A DNA stretch of 5,719 nucleotides from Acidimicrobiaceae bacterium (lineage in GTDB: Bacteria > Actinomycetota > Acidimicrobiia > Acidimicrobiales > RAAP-2). Below are positions 1 to 5,688 of this stretch, piece by piece (the stretch's first letter is position 1; each line of letters begins with the position of its first letter). The notes beneath the pieces are model-generated. The model was not told the DNA's origin. It saw only the letters and a program-made list of their open reading frames with translations, and searched no databases. A program made the translations under genes and the position numbers. The stretch is from the NCBI GenBank assembly GCA_003152555.1, contig PMAL01000069.1, positions 15,515 through 21,233 of the forward strand, read 5' to 3'.

Positions 1-1782
1 CTCGCGATGATGCTGATTGGACTCGTGGCCGTGGCGGGCTTCACCGTATTGGCCCAGCGACGGCTGCGGTCGATTGGCATGCTCGGCGCACTCGGGGCCA
101 CGGACCGGAACATTCGGTTGGTCGTGCGAGCCAATGGCGTCATTGTGGGCTGTGTTGGCGCCGTGATGGGCTTTGTCCTGGGCCTCGTGGCGTGGTTGGC
201 CTATCGCCCGTCCCTGGAAGCAAGTGCGCACCACAGCGTGGGAATATTCCAATTGCCCTGGCTCGTCATTGGCGCCTCCATGTTGTTGGCGGTGCTCGCC
301 TCGTACGTGGCCGCCAAGCGGCCGGCGCGATCAATGGCCGCGCAACCAATTGTGAGTGCCCTATCTGGACGCCCGGTTCCGCCAATGAAGTCGCACCGAA
401 CTGCCGTGCCGGGTGTTGCCTTTCTTGTCATTGCCTTCTTGCTGTTGGGCTACGCGGGCGCCAGCGGTGGAAACGGCGGCGGTGTTCCTGAATTGCTCTT
501 CGGCTTCATCTTGCTCACGGTCGCCCTCGTGCTCTTGGCTCCTTTCGTGCTCGGGACGTTGCCACGAATCGCGCGCCGCGCACCAATTTCGGTACGGTTG
601 GCCTTGCGAGATCTCGCTCGCTATCGGGCGCGCTCGGGTTCGGCGCTCGGCGCGATCAGCCTCGCTGTGCTCATTGCGGTCATGGTGTGCGTGGCGTCGG
701 CCGCGAGGTTCGGCAACGTATTGGATTACGCCGGACCGAACGTGACGTCGAGCCAGTTGATTGTCTACACGCCGAACGGCCCGTATGGCCCGGGCGGCCC
801 GGGCAACGGGAAAGCCCAGAGTGCGGTCACTAAGAGTGAACTCCAGGCAATGGCCAAAGAGGCACGCTCGATCGGCGAGGCCCTGGGCACGCGCATCGTT
901 GTCACTCTGGAAACAACCAGCGCGTCACCACAGCACGCGGCTCCGGGGCGCAGTTGGTCGGGACCACTGTACGTCGCCACGCCGCAGCTGCTTCGCGCAT
1001 TTGATATTCGTTCTAGTTCGATTCATAGTTCTGCCGATCTACTCAGCATGCGTCCTGGCCTTTCGACGGTGAGCGACATGCAGCTCGTATACGGCAACTA
1101 TTTTGCGGAAGGCGGCCCTGGGCGGGGAGGAAGTGTGACCTATCCCTGTCCTAAGGGGGAGTGTCTCAATAGCCCGAAGATTCAGCAGGTCAGTGAACTG
1201 CCGCCAGGTACGTCGGACCCGAACACTGTGATTACGCAATATGCAGTACACCAGCTTCACTTAAAGACGGATATCGCCGGATGGTTCATTCAAGCGGCCC
1301 ACCCTCTCAGTGCGTCGCAGATAAGCGAAGCTCGCGCGTCGGCCTCCACTGCGGGCATGTACATCGAGACAAAATCGAGCATTCCGTCACTAAAGGAGAT
1401 CGTCAACTGGGCAACGGCGGTGGGCGTGTTGCTCGCATTAGGCATTCTGTCAATGACCATTGGTCTCATTCGCAGCGAGACGGCGAGTGACGTTCGAGTC
1501 CTCACGGCTGTGGGCGCCAGCAGTCGCACTCGTAGAACCATCACGTCGTCGACCGCTGGTGCGCTCGCGCTTCTCGGTTCCGTTATTGGCACGGTCGGCG
1601 CCTATATTGCCCTCATAGCTTTCAGCCGTACTAATCAATTGGATGGCCTGTCTTCGCTCACGAGCGTGCCGGTGGCGAATCTCTTACTGATCCTTATTGT
1701 CATGCCCATTGCCGCTTTTGTTGGAGCGTGGCTGCTGTCAGGACGTCAGCCCGCTTTAATATCTCAGCGGCCACTTGAATGA
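1..1782 (+). CDS. ABC transporter permease, FtsX/MacB family (5' truncated by window edge)
   Basis: Inner-membrane permease half of an ABC exporter of the MacB/LolCDE-like class, expected to work with a separate ATPase. The frame is open to base 1, so the ATG at 7 is probably an internal methionine and the true start lies upstream. Numbering from that ATG: a first FtsX core covers about 1-115, with the cytoplasmic segment LRSIGMLGALGATDRN followed by hydrophobic segments near 43-66 and 85-102. More membrane segments lie at about 133-152, 162-183 and 212-232. A large extracytoplasmic domain spans about 233-463. The second FtsX core has membrane segments near 466-488, 516-540 and 556-577, with the matching motif VRVLTAVGASSRTRR at 497-510. 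The extracytoplasmic domain carries two Gly/Pro-rich stretches (255-268 and 368-375) and a close cysteine pair (C381, C386) that could form a disulphide. The substrate cannot be told. The ATPase gene, if adjacent, is outside the window. The family call is confident; the cargo is unknown. Confidence 0.9.
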   Translation, partial: LAMMLIGLVAVAGFTVLAQRRLRSIGMLGALGATDRNIRLVVRANGVIVGCVGAVMGFVLGLVAWLAYRPSLEASAHHSVGIFQLPWLVIGASMLLAVLASYVAAKRPARSMAAQPIVSALSGRPVPPMKSHRTAVPGVAFLVIAFLLLGYAGASGGNGGGVPELLFGFILLTVALVLLAPFVLGTLPRIARRAPISVRLALRDLARYRARSGSALGAISLAVLIAVMVCVASAARFGNVLDYAGPNVTSSQLIVYTPNGPYGPGGPGNGKAQSAVTKSELQAMAKEARSIGEALGTRIVVTLETTSASPQHAAPGRSWSGPLYVATPQLLRAFDIRSSSIHSSADLLSMRPGLSTVSDMQLVYGNYFAEGGPGRGGSVTYPCPKGECLNSPKIQQVSELPPGTSDPNTVITQYAVHQLHLKTDIAGWFIQAAHPLSASQISEARASASTAGMYIETKSSIPSLKEIVNWATAVGVLLALGILSMTIGLIRSETASDVRVLTAVGASSRTRRTITSSTAGALALLGSVIGTVGAYIALIAFSRTNQLDGLSSLTSVPVANLLLILIVMPIAAFVGAWLLSGRQPALISQRPLE

Positions 1783-1980
1783 ATTGGGGATCCCTCGGCG
1801 TTGTTTAATTGCAAAACAATTGAGCCTGAACTTGACCGCTTCGTTGTATCAATGTTCGGTTTTTCGTGACTCGTGTCGTATAGGTTCCCGGTCAGTCAAT
1901 GCAAAGGAAGCGACAGTTGTGTTGTCGTGAGGACCATAAAGCGCTGTCAAGCGTCATTTGAAACGACCCGATCCAATCTG
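1783..1980. other. Non-coding gap after the permease gene
   Basis: No convincing gene is seen in these roughly 200 bases. Just after the permease stop there is a short AT-rich dyad (AATTG at 1807-1811 and CAATT at 1817-1821, five-base loop), but no strong GC stem followed by a T run. A reverse-strand reading frame runs through the right half, but it continues antisense across vapB and resembles no known family. Confidence 0.5.
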
Positions 1981-2012
1981 GGGCTAAACGACAAGAGTTT
2001 GGCCCGCCTTTT
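1981..2012 (+). terminator. Terminator-like hairpin upstream of vapBC
   Basis: GGGCTAAAC (1981-1989) can pair with GTTTGGCCC (1997-2005) over nine positions (one G-U), leaving a seven-base loop. The stem is followed by GCC and TTTT (2009-2012). This looks like an intrinsic terminator reading rightward. The T run merges into the vapB -35 box, so the element would insulate the toxin-antitoxin promoter from upstream read-through, including from the permease gene. The U tract is short and offset by three bases, so termination strength is uncertain. Confidence 0.45.
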
Positions 2013-2044
2013 GAGATGGGTGGGAATTGGTGTATGATAGGTGT
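2011..2044 (+). promoter_or_regulatory. vapBC promoter, predicted leaderless start
   Basis: The -35 box TTGAGA (2011-2016) and -10 box TATGAT (2033-2038) each match the sigma70-type consensus at five of six positions and are 16 bp apart. Six bases separate the -10 box from the A of the vapB ATG at 2045, so transcription is predicted to begin at or within a base of the start codon. No Shine-Dalgarno sequence precedes the ATG, as expected for leaderless mRNA, which is common in actinobacteria. The box GGTGTATG occurs twice, 11 bp apart (2029-2036 and 2040-2047), across the -10 box and the start codon, and could be an operator for VapB autoregulation. Confidence 0.65.
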
Positions 2045-2245
2045 ATGGGACGCACAAATGTGGATATCGACGATGTCGCGTGCAAGGTCGTCATGAGCAG
2101 ATATCACCTTTCGACGAAGCGCGACGCGATCAACTTTGCATTGCGGCTGGTGGCAGCTGAGCCGTTCAACATCGAAGATGCCAGGGCGCTGCGCGGCTCG
2201 GGCTGGGATGGGGATCTCGAGGCAATGCGCGAGTCGCGCGTCTAA
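2045..2245 (+). CDS. vapB: VapB-family type II antitoxin
   Basis: A 66-residue antitoxin expected to neutralise the VapC ribonuclease encoded immediately downstream and to repress the operon by binding its promoter. The N-terminal MGRTNVDID strand followed by a helix (about 10-22) and LSTKRDAINFALRL (about 25-38) gives the ribbon-helix-helix-like DNA-binding region of this VapB class. The C-terminal RGSGWDGDLEAMRE (about 50-63) is the usual toxin-binding tail. The ATG at 2045 is chosen over the in-frame TTG at 2027 because family members begin at M-x-R-T-N-x-D-I-D and because the promoter's predicted transcription start coincides with it; starting at 2027 would put the -10 box inside the gene. 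The stop codon overlaps the vapC start as TAATG, so the two are co-transcribed and probably translationally coupled. Complete and of normal length. Confidence 0.9.
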   Translation: MGRTNVDIDDVACKVVMSRYHLSTKRDAINFALRLVAAEPFNIEDARALRGSGWDGDLEAMRESRV

Positions 2246-2637
2246 TGGTCCTGATTGAGACATCAGCGTGGATTGAATTCCTTCGTGACACCGGCAGTTC
2301 GGTGTGCTTGCGGGTTGATGAGCTACTAGGTGAAAACATGGCAATTTGCGAGCCCGTGCGAATGGAGATTCTGGCGGGCGCTCGTGACGACAAGCACCTT
2401 AATGATCTTCGACGGCTACTAGCGGGGGCAACGCTCCTAGCGACTCAACCGATTGATTATGAAGAGACCGCATCTCTCTTTCGTGTCTGTCGTCGAGGGG
2501 GAGAGACCGTGAGGAAGTTAATCGACTGCCTCATCGCCACGATCGCGATCCGAGCAGACGTCCCAATACTTCACAACGATTCTGATTTCGAAATCCTTGG
2601 TCGTCACACAGCACTGTCCATTAGTCGTCCGATCTGA
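2245..2637 (+). CDS. vapC: VapC-family PIN-domain toxin ribonuclease
   Basis: A 130-residue PIN-domain protein, the toxin partner of the adjacent VapB. VapC toxins are Mg2+/Mn2+-dependent endoribonucleases, commonly cutting tRNA or rRNA; the target here cannot be read from sequence. Visible hallmarks in order: the N-terminal strand MVLIETSAWIEFLR, the motif EPVRMEILAGA (acidic E41), KLIDCLIATIA (acidic D94), and ILHNDSDFEIL (D112 and D114). The first acidic position, normally the Asp of a V/I-D-T/S-S/A motif, is Glu (E5) here. This is conservative but unusual and may alter metal binding or activity. The start overlaps the vapB stop by one base with no clear Shine-Dalgarno sequence, favouring translational coupling that keeps toxin output tied to antitoxin translation. 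Length is normal and the frame is intact. Confidence 0.9.
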   Translation: MVLIETSAWIEFLRDTGSSVCLRVDELLGENMAICEPVRMEILAGARDDKHLNDLRRLLAGATLLATQPIDYEETASLFRVCRRGGETVRKLIDCLIATIAIRADVPILHNDSDFEILGRHTALSISRPI

Positions 2638-2858
2638 AGGGTACGTCTTCGAGAAATTGCAAAATAGTCGCGCCTAAACCAGTCGCTGCAAACTGTCATT
2701 GACTTCGACGAGATAAAACCGTGGATTGCTCTCGCTCGTCATTTCACCTTCGGACCTATGACGCACCGTCGGGATGCACGCGAGCGAAGTGGGTGAGTTT
2801 GGAGCCAGTCGAGCCCCACGCCTGTTTGTTCGTGCCTCAACGAACGTTCCTGAGTCGT
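2638..2858. other. Non-coding gap between convergent vapC and oxidase genes
   Basis: These 221 bases lie between two gene ends and hold no gene I recognise. Several dyads are visible: CGTCAT (2737-2742) with ATGACG (2758-2763), TCGCTCG (2732-2738) with CGAGCGA (2781-2787), and GTTCGT (2828-2833) with ACGAAC (2840-2845). None is followed by a T run on either strand, so none is a convincing intrinsic terminator. A plus-strand reading frame starting at 2721 runs into the oxidase gene and looks like chance coding. Confidence 0.5.
2828..2845. repeat. Short inverted repeat just after the oxidase stop
   Basis: GTTCGT and ACGAAC form a perfect six-base dyad around a six-base loop, 13 bases beyond the stop codon of the minus-strand oxidase gene. 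It could act as a weak 3' stem for either convergent transcript, but it lacks a U tract and is too short to be confident. Confidence 0.3.
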
Positions 2859-4130
2859 TCAGTTAAGGCCAACGATTCGCGAAAGATAGTCGTTCCGGAA
2901 CTGTCCGTCGGGGTCGAGCTCGTCTGCGAGCGTGATGAAATCAGGCAGTCGGGAGTAGAGGGCGGAAATCTCTGACTTGTCCATAGAGAACCACTTCGCC
3001 CAGTGAGGGCGAGCACTAAAGGGTCGAAGGGCGTCTTCGATTGTTGGTAAGAGACGGCGCACTGCGTCGGGTTGGTTCTTCCACGTGAAATGTATCGTCA
3101 GTGAGTCACGTTCGTAGGCGGGACTGAGCCATAGATGGTCGGCGGCCACAGAGCGCAGCTCGGAAATCAAGAGGTGGGGCGTGAAGTCGTGGGCAATCGG
3201 TTCAAGCGCGCGAAGTGCCGCGAGCGCGTCCTCGCGCGCGACAAAATATTCGCTCTGTATCTCGTCGCCGTTGCTCGGTATCTCGTCGAAGCGGAAGTGC
3301 GGAAGGCGTTCGTTCCAGGGACCGGGTATGCCGCCCTGCACGGTGGTGTTGTCGTGGCCGTCGTCGGCCGGCGACATCACCTTGCCCTCCGCTGGCGTCG
3401 CGGAGCTACCGGACGGGGTTGGCGAAGAGCTGCTCTCTCCGATACGCGATTTCAACCACACCTGGTCGACGACGCCGTTCCAACGGGTGAAGAGGCTGGC
3501 GCTGTACGCGCTGTTCATGATTGCGTCGAGTTTGTTGAGGTCCTCCCACGGCATGTTGATGAAGACGTCCTGGCGCACGTCGTACGTCGGCTCGATGCGA
3601 AGCGTGAGCAACGTCGCGATCCCGAGTGCTCCTAAGGCGACCACACCGCCATGAAATCGTACGTCGGTTTCGTCAAGCGAGATTCGCTGGCCGCGCCCCG
3701 CGACGAGATCAATTCCGCACACCGCCGCCGCCAGGTTCTGATTGCCCGCGCCAGAGCCATGAGTTCCGGTGGCGCACGCGCCGCCGATAGAGATATGGGG
3801 GAGAGATCCCATGTTGGCGAGGGCCCAACCACGCTCTTGGAGGAAGCGCCCCAACGTGCCGTAGGACATGCCAGCCGGCACGGTTACGTGCTGACGTTCT
3901 TCATCGATACGCGGATCGAAATCTAGCGCGCTGACGTCGATGAGTGTTCCCGTGGTGTCGGCGAGGTCATTAAACGAGTGCCGGGTGCCGATGGCCCTGA
4001 CTCGACCGCCCTCGGCGACAAGACTCGCGATTTGTTCGACAGTCGTGACCGTGACGACGCTGCGTGCCGCGTAACGGTACGTCCCGGCCCAGTTCGCTCC
4101 CGCGTCGTCCACCCTCGAGCCCGTCGTCAT
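2859..4130 (-). CDS. aldO: FAD-dependent alditol/xylitol oxidase-like protein (AldO type, VAO family)
   Basis: A 423-residue oxidase predicted to oxidise a polyol such as xylitol or sorbitol at C1 to the aldose, reducing O2 to H2O2. It has no signal peptide and is probably cytoplasmic. The N-terminal FAD-binding domain shows RAIGTRHSFND, where H51 matches the histidine (His46) that covalently holds FAD in Streptomyces coelicolor AldO, and GSLPHISIGGACATGTHGSG (108-127). In the C-terminal substrate domain, E324 and R326 (SELRS), H347 and T349 (HFTW) and K379 (HWAKWF) fall at a constant +4 offset from the AldO active-site residues Glu320, Arg322, His343, Thr345 and Lys375 as I recall them; S109 corresponds to Ser106. 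Length is close to AldO (about 418). A Ser/Pro/Thr-rich stretch at 233-245 looks like a loop. The ATG at 4130 is chosen because an in-frame stop lies three codons upstream; a GAGGGG 15 bases before it is a distant ribosome site. Automatic pipelines may call it lactone oxidase-like, but the active-site set favours alditol oxidase. Convergent with vapC. Confidence 0.85.
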   Translation of the reverse strand: MTTGSRVDDAGANWAGTYRYAARSVVTVTTVEQIASLVAEGGRVRAIGTRHSFNDLADTTGTLIDVSALDFDPRIDEERQHVTVPAGMSYGTLGRFLQERGWALANMGSLPHISIGGACATGTHGSGAGNQNLAAAVCGIDLVAGRGQRISLDETDVRFHGGVVALGALGIATLLTLRIEPTYDVRQDVFINMPWEDLNKLDAIMNSAYSASLFTRWNGVVDQVWLKSRIGESSSSPTPSGSSATPAEGKVMSPADDGHDNTTVQGGIPGPWNERLPHFRFDEIPSNGDEIQSEYFVAREDALAALRALEPIAHDFTPHLLISELRSVAADHLWLSPAYERDSLTIHFTWKNQPDAVRRLLPTIEDALRPFSARPHWAKWFSMDKSEISALYSRLPDFITLADELDPDGQFRNDYLSRIVGLN

Positions 4131-4258
4131 GTCGGATTACCAGTTCCCCTCGTCATCCGCCACCGTCGCACGTCGTAATCAGAATTCTTGGTGCACTGCG
4201 GGGTCTTGATTCTCGAGCCGCCCATCGGCGCGTGCAAGACACCCCTAGACCGCAATTG
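4131..4258. other. Spacer between transposase stop and oxidase start; likely holds the IS right end
   Basis: These 128 bases separate two minus-strand genes. The right end of the IS110 element should lie here, but IS110 elements lack clear terminal inverted repeats, so the boundary cannot be placed by eye. No strong promoter is evident for the oxidase gene: the best minus-strand pair (TTGCAC, then GAGAAT 17 bp on) matches consensus poorly. A small dyad GCCG/CGGC (4218-4230) and the nine-base GACACCCCT (4238-4246), repeated in the transposase leader, are the only notable elements. Confidence 0.4.
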
Positions 4259-5473
4259 TCAAGCGGCCTGTTCGGTGAAGTGTGGCCACGCGAGCGACTC
4301 GTCATAGAGAGCTCCTCGCTCGAGGCAGATGTGCAGTATGCCGACCCAGCGATTCGCCAACTGTCGCAGCGCCTTTCGGTGTGACTTCTCGCGGGCGCGC
4401 AGTTCGTCGTAGTAGTGGCGCGCACCCGGCGATTGCAGCAGCGAAGAGAACGCCCACTGATCCAACGCCGAGGCCAAACGCCTGTTGCGCCCGCGGCGGG
4501 CCAGCACCACCTTTCTCGTGCCGGAGGTCCTCGTGACCGGTGACGTGCCGGCGTAGTTTCTGCGAGACTTCGAATCGGCGTAGCGATTAGGGTCATCCCC
4601 AAACTCGCCCAGCACCCGGGCGCCCAGGACCATCCCCATTCCCGGTAAGGAGCGGATGATCTTGGCGTCCGGGTGCTGTTCAAAATGCTGCGACAGCCCC
4701 GACTCGAGTTCGTCGATGGTCGCGTTCGTCGCCACGATGATCGAGACCGTGGCCGACGTCGTGAGGCCGTAGGCGTGTTCGAGCAGCGCCGGCTGGGCGA
4801 GCTGCTCACGACGAAGTATCTCTTGGAGTTCCAGGGCGCGGACTTCGAGCCGACGTTGACGACCACCACGTTTGAGTGCACTCATGAGCTTCGCCTTTGA
4901 CAAAGCCCTCGCCAAAGCCGGCGTGGGTGCCACGCCCAGCACCGCCAGGGCGTCGTGGTGCGCGAGATCGGTCCCGAACGCCTCGAGCGCGCCGGGGAAG
5001 TAGTCGCGCAGCGACGAGCGCAACTCGTTCACGTGACGTTGACGAGACCACACGGCGTTCTGGTGAGCCCGGGCGAGCACCTTGAGCGCTTCGGCGAGCG
5101 GGGTGTCACCGGCGACGGGGCGGTGGTTGTGTCGGTCCGTGCGCACGAGATCCGCCAGCATCTTGGCGTCACCGGGATCGGACTTCGCGCCCGAGACGTG
5201 ATGGCGATCCCGGTAGCGCGCGGCGGCCATTGGGTTGATCGCGTAGACCTCGTAGCCCGACGCGACGAGCGCGGTGACAATAAGACCTCGATCCTTCTCG
5301 ATCCCCACCACGATGTCGGGCTCGTCGTCCGCACATATCGCCAGGAGTGCGTGCAGGTCGCGAACCCCCTCGAGTGTGTCGTTGACTCTTCTTCGCCCGA
5401 GCACTCGACCTTCGTTGTCGAGCACGCAGACGTCGTGGTGGGCCTCGGCCCAGTCCACTCCAACAAATAACAT
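4259..5473 (-). CDS. IS110-family DEDD transposase (bridge-RNA-type recombinase)
   Basis: A 404-residue recombinase that excises and inserts the IS, probably through a circular intermediate, guided by an RNA made from the element's own non-coding end. The N-terminal RuvC-like domain (about 1-160) shows the DEDD set: D7 (VGVDWAEAHHDV), E59 (VGIEKDR), and D99 and D102 (SDPGDAKMLADLVR), closely matching the spacing known for IS621. A charged helical linker (about 190-255) leads to the C-terminal Transposase_20 domain with LPGMG (276-280), YAGTSPVTRTSG (307-318) and a basic RRGRNRR segment. S317 in the TSG motif is the likeliest serine nucleophile. The start at 5473 is chosen over an in-frame ATG at 5515 because AGGAGG lies five bases upstream and MLFVGVDWAE is the normal family N terminus. 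The frame is intact, with no truncation or frameshift, so the element may be active. GC content is visibly higher than in vapBC. Confidence 0.93.
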   Translation of the reverse strand: MLFVGVDWAEAHHDVCVLDNEGRVLGRRRVNDTLEGVRDLHALLAICADDEPDIVVGIEKDRGLIVTALVASGYEVYAINPMAAARYRDRHHVSGAKSDPGDAKMLADLVRTDRHNHRPVAGDTPLAEALKVLARAHQNAVWSRQRHVNELRSSLRDYFPGALEAFGTDLAHHDALAVLGVAPTPALARALSKAKLMSALKRGGRQRRLEVRALELQEILRREQLAQPALLEHAYGLTTSATVSIIVATNATIDELESGLSQHFEQHPDAKIIRSLPGMGMVLGARVLGEFGDDPNRYADSKSRRNYAGTSPVTRTSGTRKVVLARRGRNRRLASALDQWAFSSLLQSPGARHYYDELRAREKSHRKALRQLANRWVGILHICLERGALYDESLAWPHFTEQAA

Positions 5474-5478
5474 TGCTA

Positions 5479-5484
5479 CCTCCT
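5479..5484 (-). promoter_or_regulatory. Ribosome binding site of the transposase
   Basis: The minus strand reads AGGAGG, TAGCA, ATG: a perfect Shine-Dalgarno core five bases before the codon at 5473. This decides the start, since the upstream in-frame ATG at 5515 has no comparable site. Confidence 0.85.
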
Positions 5485-5597
5485 GTCGGTTGAACCCCAA
5501 TGAGCCCCGAGGCAACGGTGGCGACCTAATGGATCAGTGCTCGAAGCGCGACACCCCTTCAGCCATACCCGTTAACCTCACCAACCGACCGGGGCAC

Positions 5598-5613
5598 GCT
5601 CTTGCACAAGAGC
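5598..5613. repeat. Small palindromic hairpin inside the leader RNA
   Basis: GCTCTTGCACAAGAGC is a 16-base sequence with six paired bases on each side of a four-base loop (seven if a two-base turn is allowed). It lies in the loop enclosed by the 10-bp helix of the candidate bridge RNA. Confidence 0.65.
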
Positions 5614-5656
5614 TGAACGCTCGGGTTGCAAACAATGCTCCCGGCTGGTGGCTCGG

Positions 5657-5688
5657 AGACAGTTTCACCCAACTTGGTGAAACTGTCT
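5657..5688. repeat. Perfect 13-bp hairpin in the IS left end
   Basis: AGACAGTTTCACC (5657-5669) and GGTGAAACTGTCT (5676-5688) pair without mismatch around a six-base loop. Neither strand has a T run right after the stem, so it is not a typical terminator. It is 5'-proximal on the transposase strand, comparable with the 5' stem-loop described for bridge RNAs. Confidence 0.85.

Noticed and set aside
1801..1821. AT-rich dyads just after the permease stop as its terminator
   Set aside because: The stems are five or six bases, almost all A-T, overlap each other, and are not followed by a T run.
2027..2044. VapB starting at the in-frame TTG at 2027
   Set aside because: This would place the -10 box inside the coding region and add residues not seen before the conserved MGRTNVDID start.
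1892..2344. Minus-strand 150-codon frame across the vapB region
   Set aside because: It covers the vapB promoter and gene on the opposite strand, has no recognisable motif, and vapB/vapC fully explain the coding part.
2721..2975. Small plus-strand gene between vapC and the oxidase gene
   Set aside because: There is no ribosome site or family resemblance, and its last third is antisense to the 3' end of the oxidase gene.
3135..3654. Plus-strand reading frames antisense to the oxidase gene
   Set aside because: They are opposite a well-supported gene with a complete active-site set and have the composition of antisense translation.
4153..4881. Minus-strand reading frame of 242 codons overlapping the transposase
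   Set aside because: It is rich in Arg/Ser/Thr/Pro with no family resemblance, as expected of an alternative frame of a GC-rich gene; the DEDD transposase explains the region.
5474..5515. Longer transposase starting at the ATG at 5515
   Set aside because: The extra 14 residues are not part of the usual IS110 N terminus, have no ribosome site, and would translate through the AGGAGG that serves the start at 5473.
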